NCBI GenBank assembly: GCA_027943335.1
Contig: BSBK01002053.1
Location: 992,001 to 1,056,000, forward strand
From: Chamaecyparis obtusa
Lineage: Eukaryota > Streptophyta > Pinopsida > Cupressales > Cupressaceae
Length of the DNA: 64,000 nucleotides
Reading direction: 5' to 3'
Position 1 is the stretch's first letter. Each line of letters begins with the position of its first letter. Under the pieces are notes generated by a model. It searched no databases. It worked only from the letters and a program-made list of their open reading frames with translations, and had not been told where the DNA came from. The translations under genes were made by a program, and so were the position numbers. Positions 57,792-64,000 of the stretch are shown piece by piece.

Positions 57792-58466
57792 TGATGCAAG
57801 GGAGGGATACAAGAGGGGCTAAAGGATGGTTCACCCTAATGATCCAAGCCTGCAACACATAGGTGGAAGCAACAAACAACAACAGTGAGAGAGAGAATGC
57901 TAGATCTTTCATATATTATCATCAATTGAACCATACATGCTAGGCTGTAAGGCCTTCCTAGTTAGGGCTAGATATTACAATGAATTAAAAAATTCCTCAA
58001 ACATGTGAGGATCTATTGCCAATATCCAATCTAATGTCTCTTATCTTCTCTCAAAACTCACTCCCTAAACTACAACCAAAAAGCTACATTTATACAAGAA
58101 GCTACTGAGCTGAGTCGGCCTTTAGATCCATAATTAATAGAAGTAACAATCAAATCTATGACCACACGCTTCCCAATTATGGATACCAACATTAATTTTG
58201 TGATCCAATATAAATGCACAAGTCAGCCACAACAAGAAATAAAACTAGACCTATCCGTAAGCATGATAACCAAGCAGCAGATAGGTAATGCCAAGCACCA
58301 GTGAAATAAACAACCACCTAGGAGAGAACTGGCCACACTTGATAACCAAAGGAAATTGACCAACTACCAACCAACTTGGTTAAAGAAAAAACCAAGCAAT
58401 ATAGACAAACTCCAAATTTTTTTTGGTGACATAGGATTTCCAAGGACCTGAGATGCTCTTGCATTA
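57792..58466 (-). repeat. Chromovirus E left (3') LTR
   Basis: 675 bases, starting TGATGCAAGGGAGGG and ending GATGCTCTTGCATTA. Matches 63082-63766. Confidence 0.9.
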
Positions 58467-61146
58467 GACATCTGGGGTTATTTTGAAATGATTCTCTAAA
58501 TCATTTGGTAGGTCTGGTTTGAGCTACATCCAACTTAAACTATGAAATCCATGAACTATCTTCAATTGGTCTATCCTTCCACTTTACCAGATATTCCATG
58601 TACTATTTTCCTCTTGTACTTTTTCCATCTCTTTCCTTCAAAATCTATTCATCTCCATCATTCTGCTTCTTAGGATATTCTGCCAATACTGTCACTTCTT
58701 CATCAGGTTCATGATACTCATGCAAATTAGCAATGTTGAAAATCAGCGATATGTCCATGTCATCAGGTAACTCAATCTCATATGCATTTTCGCTATCAAA
58801 TCTCCTCAAAATCTTGCAAGGTTCAAACTTCTTCATCTTTAGCTTCCCATATATTCCAATACGAAATCGACCTTTCTTTAAATGAACCATCACTTTGTCA
58901 CCAACATCAAAATTTTTGTGTCTTCTTGATCTATCAACTCTATCTTTGTATTTCTGATTACTATCTTCCAGCTTCAGCTTCACATCTTCATGCAATGTCT
59001 TCATGTACTCAACAAACTTTACTCCTTCAACACTTTTCTTATTCTCATCAGCAATGTCTCTCAAATTAGATATTCCTCTCGGTTGTGTGCCATTCACAAT
59101 CTCAAATGGTGTCTTTCTAGTACTCCTATTCATTGAATTATTGTATGAAAACTCTACTTGTGCCAACATAGAATCCCAATTACTTGGTGTGACTCCAACT
59201 AAACATCTCAAAAGATTTCCAAAACTTCTTTTCACAACTTTAGTCTATCCATCGGTTTGTGGATGAAATGTAGAACTATATTTAAACTCAGTGCCAAATT
59301 TCTTCCAAAGTATTTTCCAAAAGTATCCAACAAATTTACTATCTCGGTCAGAGATAATACTCCTTGATAATCCATGCAATCTAACAATTTCCTTAAAGAA
59401 AAGATCTACTACATGTACTACATCTGATGTCTTTCTATATGGTATAAAATGTGCCATCTTAGAAAATCTATCCACAACAACAATTCTTGAATCATTACCT
59501 CTTATTGTCTTCGGTAAGACAAGAACAAAGTCCATACTAATATCAATCCAAGGTTTCTCAGGAACAACAATTGGTGTATACAATCCAGTGTTTTGACTTA
59601 CTCCTTTTGCAACTTGACAAATTCCACAACTTTTCACAAATTTTTGAACATCTCTAAACAACTATGGCCAATAGTACTTTCCCTCAAGAAAATTCCATGT
59701 TTTATCAATGCCAAAATGTCTAGCTAAACCACTACTATGTTTTTATTTTCTTAAATTAGATCTCATCACTCCTCTCGGTATACACAACTAAATACCTTTA
59801 AACAACATACCTTCCTAAATAAAATATTCATCCCATTTAGTATCTTGTTGATCTTGAATAGGTTCTCTACACTTTCTCCATGGCTCAAAAAAATTAGGGT
59901 CATTTTCATATAAACCTTTCATCTCATCAAAACCAAGAACTTCAATTTTCATCTTGGTCATTAAGATCTTCTTCTACTCAATGCATCAACAACTCGGTTA
60001 GAGACTCCACTCTTATGCTTTATCACAAATGTATAACTTTACAAATACTCAACTCATTTCATATGTCTCTGATTCAACTTATTCTGACTACCCAAATATT
60101 GTAAAGCCTTATGATCAGTATACAACACAAATTTACTCAGTATCAAATAATGTCTCCATTTCTTCAATGCTTGAACAATAGCATAGAATTATTGATCATA
60201 TATAGAATATTTCCTTCTAGCATCATTAGAATTTTCACTAAAGAAAGCAACATGTTTACCTTCTTGACTCAACACAGCTCCAATTGCACTTCCACTTGCA
60301 CCACATTCTACTTGAAATACTTTACTAAAATCAGGTAATGCCAAAATAGGTAATTCAAAAACCTTCTGCTTCAGAGTCTTAAAACTTCTATCAGCTCCAT
60401 GTGTCCACTTGAATTCTCTTTTGTCTCCTCTCATAGTCTCAGTCATAGAATTACAAATTAAATTGAAATTCCTTATGAACTTTTGGTAAAAACTTGCCAA
60501 ATCATGAAATGATCTTACCTTAGTAGCATTCACAGGTGTAGGCCAATTCATAATAGCTTCACCCTTTTTAGGATCCATCTTCAAACCATTAGCTGAAATA
60601 ACAAATCCCAAATACATAATCTCTTCTTTCATGAATGAACACTTTTTCAGATTTATCAGCAACTTTTCCTCTTTCAGCCTTTGCAAAACTTGTCTAACAT
60701 GCAACAAATGTTCTTCTCTGGTCTTACTTAATATCAGAATATCATTAAGATATAAAATCACAAACTTACCCAAGAATTTCTTCAAAACTTCATTCATAAA
60801 ACTCATAAAAGTACTCAGTGCATTAGTTAAACCAAAAGGCATAACCAACCACTCATACAAACCTTCCTTTGTCTTGAAAGTAGTCTTCCATTCATCACCT
60901 TCTTTGATTCTGATCTGATGATACTCACTTTTCAAATCAATCTTTATGAAATACTTTGCTCTAGTCAAGCTGTCCATTATATCATCCATTCTCGATATAG
61001 GAAACATATACTTCACTTTTGTCTTGTTGATTGCTCTGGAATTAGTACACATTCTCTATGCTCCATCCTTTTTTGGTGCCAATAAAATAGGTACTACATA
61101 AGGACTCAAACTTTCTCTGATCAAACCTTTCTCCAACAACTCTTGA
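58467..61146 (-). pseudogene. Chromovirus E RT, RNase H, integrase and chromodomain
   Basis: RT (61052-60189) has KIDLKSEYHQI but YLND in place of YLDD (Asn codon at 60746-60744), a lost polymerase Asp. RNase H begins FQVECGASGSAIGAVLS, with Cys-Gly where D-A is usual. Integrase: CGICQVAKG zinc pair, [17 protein letters not shown], then HPQTDG, a TAG and TKVV, with Lys for the third catalytic Glu. The C-terminal part (59235-58645) has VGDKVMVHLKKGRF and KILRRFDSENAYEIELPDD. In the same frame beyond stops, YMEYLVKWKDRPIEDSSW (about 58600-58545) is a chromodomain remnant. Confidence 0.9.
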
Positions 61147-61148
61147 AT

Positions 61149-61990
61149 CTATCGATTCAATTCATGATTCTCGGTAGGTGTCAACTGATGAGGTGCCTTA
61201 TTCAATAAACTAGCTCTAGGGATTATATCCATACAATGATCAATACTTATTTTCGGTGGCAAACCATCAAGTACATTATCAAAAATGATATCGCTATACT
61301 CAGTGAGTAACTTATCAATCTCCTCAGGGACATTATCCTCTATTTTCTTACTCGGCTTATTAGGAATCATAGAAAAACATACCTCATTCCTCTTCAATGA
61401 ATTAACAAACTTCCTTCCTTCCATCAAACAAACTTTCATAGATGTGCAAATAGTACTAATAGGTTCTTCCATCAATGGTAACAAGATTTGTTTCTTTCCA
61501 TCAGCTACAATAGTATACTTATGTAATCTCCCATCATATATAGCATATCTATCATATTGCCAAGGTCTACCCAAGAAAATATGACAACAATTCATAGGCA
61601 TGATATCACATAACACCTTATCATAGTAATTTCCAATCTTCAAATTCACATAACATTGTTCACTTACCAAGAGTGTATGCTCATCTTTGATCCATGAAAT
61701 TTGATAGGGCTTTGAATGTACCAACCTTTCCAACTACAATTTTGTGACCATCTCTTCAAATGCCAGGTTCTTTGAGCTACCACTGTCAATGATCACCTTC
61801 CAAAATTTGTCAGAAACTCTATATCTGGTCTTGAACAAACTTTTCCTTATTGGGTCTTCCCTCTTTCTTTTATTCCATAGTGCTCTCCTTACCATCAAGT
61901 TATTTTATTTCTAAGGCTCATTCAGTGACTCTTCTTGCACCAAAGCATTTCTACTACTACCAGCCCTCTTACTAGGTTGTGCACATTCAA
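61149..61990 (-). pseudogene. Chromovirus E protease and linker
   Basis: The active site reads DSGSSKNLAF (DSGSS at 61788-61774), an intact D-S-G triad. After a stop near 61733 the frame 61733-61149 carries the rest: NYYDKVLCDIMPMNCCHIFL, LGRPWQYDRYAIYDGR, then the linker to RT ending PHQLTPTENHELNR. Its protease is in better shape than those of J, G and I. Confidence 0.82.
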
Positions 61991-62948
61991 AAGATCTATG
62001 TCCTTCTTCTCCATAATTATAACAAGTTCCTCAGAAACTTCCTCTGCCATAACCACCTTGATAGTTACTGCCTCTACCTCTAGAACTTTCACCTTTCCAC
62101 TCGGTCTTGCTTTTGTCTAGATTTGTCTTTTCTAGTTCAGATCTACCATTTTCACCATTATATCTACCTCTTCCTCTAGGGAATCTACCACCATGACCTC
62201 TCTATCTCTATTCATGTCTTTTGTTCAATTTCTCCTTAGCCTTCAAAGAAAATTGATAAGCCTCTTCAATGTTCTCCAATTTGACCATACTAATTTCCTC
62301 TTGGATGGAAACTCTTAAACCATTCAGGTATCTACCAATTATTTCCACATCATCTTCATCATGTCTAGATTTGATATCCAATATATATAATTCCTCAATA
62401 TACTCTTTTATCAAGCTATCTTTCTGTCTCAAACTTTGCATTCACCGAACTAGGTTAATCTAATAATCACAGGGTAAGAAATTTCCTTTCAACTTATTGA
62501 CCATTTTACTCCAAACCTTGATTTTTTCCTTTCCTTTCCTTTTCCTATCCAACTACAGATGTTCCCACCATAAGGATGCATGAATTTTCAACTTTTTTCT
62601 TGCAATCTTCACCTTCTTATCCTCAAGAATATTTTCATATTCAAAATACTTTTCCATTTTGGTGATCTAGTACACCAATTCATCAAAATCTAGCTTTCCA
62701 CCATATTCAGGAGGATTGAAATGTGGTGTCAACTTCAAATTTGTCAAAGCCTTCAAAAATATTTCTTTTCCTTGATCCATAATAGGAGTAGGTTCTACAT
62801 TCACCTGTTCTACTTCAATTTCATCATCACTAACATCTTCAAGATGTCTACCTCTTCTTTGGGCTATTTCAATTGCTTCTAATCTAATAGAAATCTATCT
62901 TAGCATATCTTCCAATCTTAGATCTGCATCTCACCTCCCACAGACCAT
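61991..62948 (-). pseudogene. Chromovirus E gag
   Basis: Probable start ATG at 62948 (MVCGR, then a stop). Readable pieces: LEAIEIAQRRGRHLEDVSDD, FNPPEYGGKLDFDELVY and, at 62441-62208, SLIKEYIEELYILDIKSRHD...YLNGLRVSIQEEISMV, which is retrotransposon gag. A Gly/Arg-rich stretch precedes one knuckle, CYNYGEEGHRSFEC, with Tyr for the second Cys. Several stops. Confidence 0.82.
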
Positions 62949-63067
62949 CTTGACAACCCTCTATAATTGTAGGTCAGTTCACAATCTGCTACCCCACAAC
63001 AATCAACTAGGGCTTCAAGAGGAACATGCAAACCTAGATCTGTAGATCTAGATCAAGATCTCTCCTT

Positions 63068-63079
63068 ACTCTGATACCA
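63068..63079 (-). other. Primer binding site of chromovirus E
   Basis: The minus strand reads TGGTATCAGAGT, eleven of twelve bases of the initiator-Met site, two bases from the LTR. Confidence 0.88.
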
Positions 63080-63081
63080 CC

Positions 63082-63766
63082 TGAAGGAAGGGTAGGATGC
63101 AAGAGGGGAAAAAGGATGGTGCACCCTAATGATCCAAGACTAAAACACACATGTGGAAGCAACAAATAGAAATAGTGAGAGAGAGAATGCCAGATCTTTC
63201 ATATATTATCATCAATTGAACCATACATGTCAAGATGTAAGGCCTTCCCAGTTAGGGCCAGATATTACAATGAATTATAGAAGTCCTCAAACATGCAATT
63301 ACTTTTTACCAATCTCTAATCTAATGTCTCTTATCTTCTCTCAAAACTCACTCCCTAAACTACAACCAAACAACTACATTTATACAAGAAGCTATCGAGC
63401 TGAGTTGACCTTCAAATCCATAATTAATAGAAGTAATGGTCAAATATATGACCACACACTTCCCAATGATGGATACCAACATTAATTTTGTGATCCAATA
63501 TAAATGCACAAGTCAGCCATAATAGGAAACAAAACTAGACCCATCGATAAGCACAATAATCAAGCAACAGATAGGCAATGTCGAGCGCCAGTGAAATAAC
63601 CGACCACCCAAGATAGAACTGACCACACTTGGTAACCAAAGGAAACTAACCAACTACCAACCAACTTGGTCAAAGTAGAAATTGAGCAAAATAGACAAAC
63701 TCCAAATTATTTTTGGTGACACAGGATTGCCAAGGACCCGAGATGCTCTTGCATCAAGATCTTGAA
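63082..63766 (-). repeat. Chromovirus E right (5') LTR
   Basis: 685 bases, starting TGAAGGAAGGGTAGG and ending GATGCTCTTGCATCA. Partner of 57792-58466. The plus-strand ORF at 63153-63485 within it is a chance frame. Confidence 0.9.
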
Positions 63767-64000
63767 AGAATCAAGATGCAAAAAGCTTCAGATGGCTAGG
63801 AAAGAGAAAGACACTAGAAGACAAAATGTAGTTACAATGATTACAAGAAGCTAAGAATAAAATGGAGCACTATCTTTATAATCATTTTGAATCTCCAACA
63901 TGTGGAACCTTTATTTGCATGTGCTCAAGGTAACTTCTAAAAGTGGTTGTATGGATAATGACCACTAAACTGGCTAACATACATTATCCTTTTCATGATA
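63767..64000 (-). repeat. Element G right (5') LTR, part after chromovirus E
   Basis: Resumes with CTTGAAAGAATCAAGATGCA and matches 13715-13949 to the window edge. The end of this LTR and G's target duplication lie outside. Confidence 0.88.

Larger units (their letters stand above)
57792..63766 (-). mobile_element. Ty3/gypsy chromovirus E inside element G's LTR
   Basis: LTRs at 57792-58466 and 63082-63766, an initiator-Met primer site beside the right LTR, and minus-strand gag, protease, RT, RNase H, integrase and chromodomain. The flanks (GAATT left, AGATC right) are a poor target duplication, but the surrounding G LTR sequence rejoins when compared with 13700-13730. The LTRs differ at more than one base in ten by eye over their first part, so E is an old insertion. 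Confidence 0.9.
12937..64000 (-). mobile_element. Ty3/gypsy Tat-type element G, split by I, J, F and E
   Basis: G sequence remains in 12937-17545, 33252-33672, 41514-43687, 50821-57791 and 63767-64000. The left LTR (from 12937) and right LTR (from 57027) share sequence from TTGGTTCCTCTTTC onward. A tRNA-Arg-like primer site (57006-57023) next to the right LTR gives minus-strand reading: gag, protease, archaeal-type RNase H, RT, RNase H, integrase, tandem repeats, extra ORF, LTR. Subtracting F rejoins the integrase zinc finger; subtracting J rejoins the repeat array; subtracting E rejoins the LTR. The intact element was at least 14 kb. Its right end lies beyond the window. Confidence 0.87.

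Noticed and set aside
57787..63771. Clean target-site duplication for chromovirus E
   Set aside because: The flanks GAATT and AGATC do not match well; the insertion is supported by the rejoined LTR instead.

Overview
The window is AT-rich plant nuclear DNA made almost entirely of decayed, nested LTR retrotransposons. I found no host gene, tRNA, rRNA or CRISPR array. The mix of Ty1/copia elements, Ty3/gypsy chromoviruses and Ty3/gypsy Tat-type elements (tRNA-Arg-like primer site, extra archaeal-type RNase H) means a land plant with a large repeat-rich genome. The nesting depth suggests a gymnosperm such as a conifer, but that is inference.

Layout. Copia element A (+ strand, left end outside the window) covers 1-12905 and is split by LTR element B (- strand, 1607-9936, target duplication AATGG). 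From 12937 to past the right edge lies one old Tat-type gypsy element, G (- strand). G was split by five later insertions: Tat element I (+, 17546-33251), chromovirus J (-, 33673-41513, duplication CTAGG), copia F (+, 43688-50820, duplication CAAAT), and chromovirus E (-, 57792-63766) inside G's own right LTR; a 2.6-kb solo LTR, K (25103-27703, duplication GTGAC), sits inside element I. Subtracting the insertions rejoins G's reading frames, for example at the integrase zinc finger on either side of F and in the LTR on either side of E.

Function. A, F, I, J, E and G encode the usual gag, protease, reverse transcriptase, RNase H and integrase, all broken by stops or frameshifts. F is the most intact: its visible catalytic residues are all present, it has two stops, and its LTRs are nearly identical. 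B has copia-like ends, primer site and purine tract but no pol. It carries a coiled-coil/zinc-knuckle gag-like region and then a reading frame of about 1,110 codons of unknown function with its own TATA-like box. G carries a similarly placed unknown frame between integrase and 3' LTR.

Most worth a second look: (1) element B and its captured-looking ORF; (2) the order protease - archaeal-type RNase H - RT - RNase H - integrase in G and I, with the classical RNase H active site lost in both; (3) hairpin-forming ACCGA/TCGGT arrays in F's LTRs and related motifs in other families; (4) the degenerate minisatellite and extra ORF of G.
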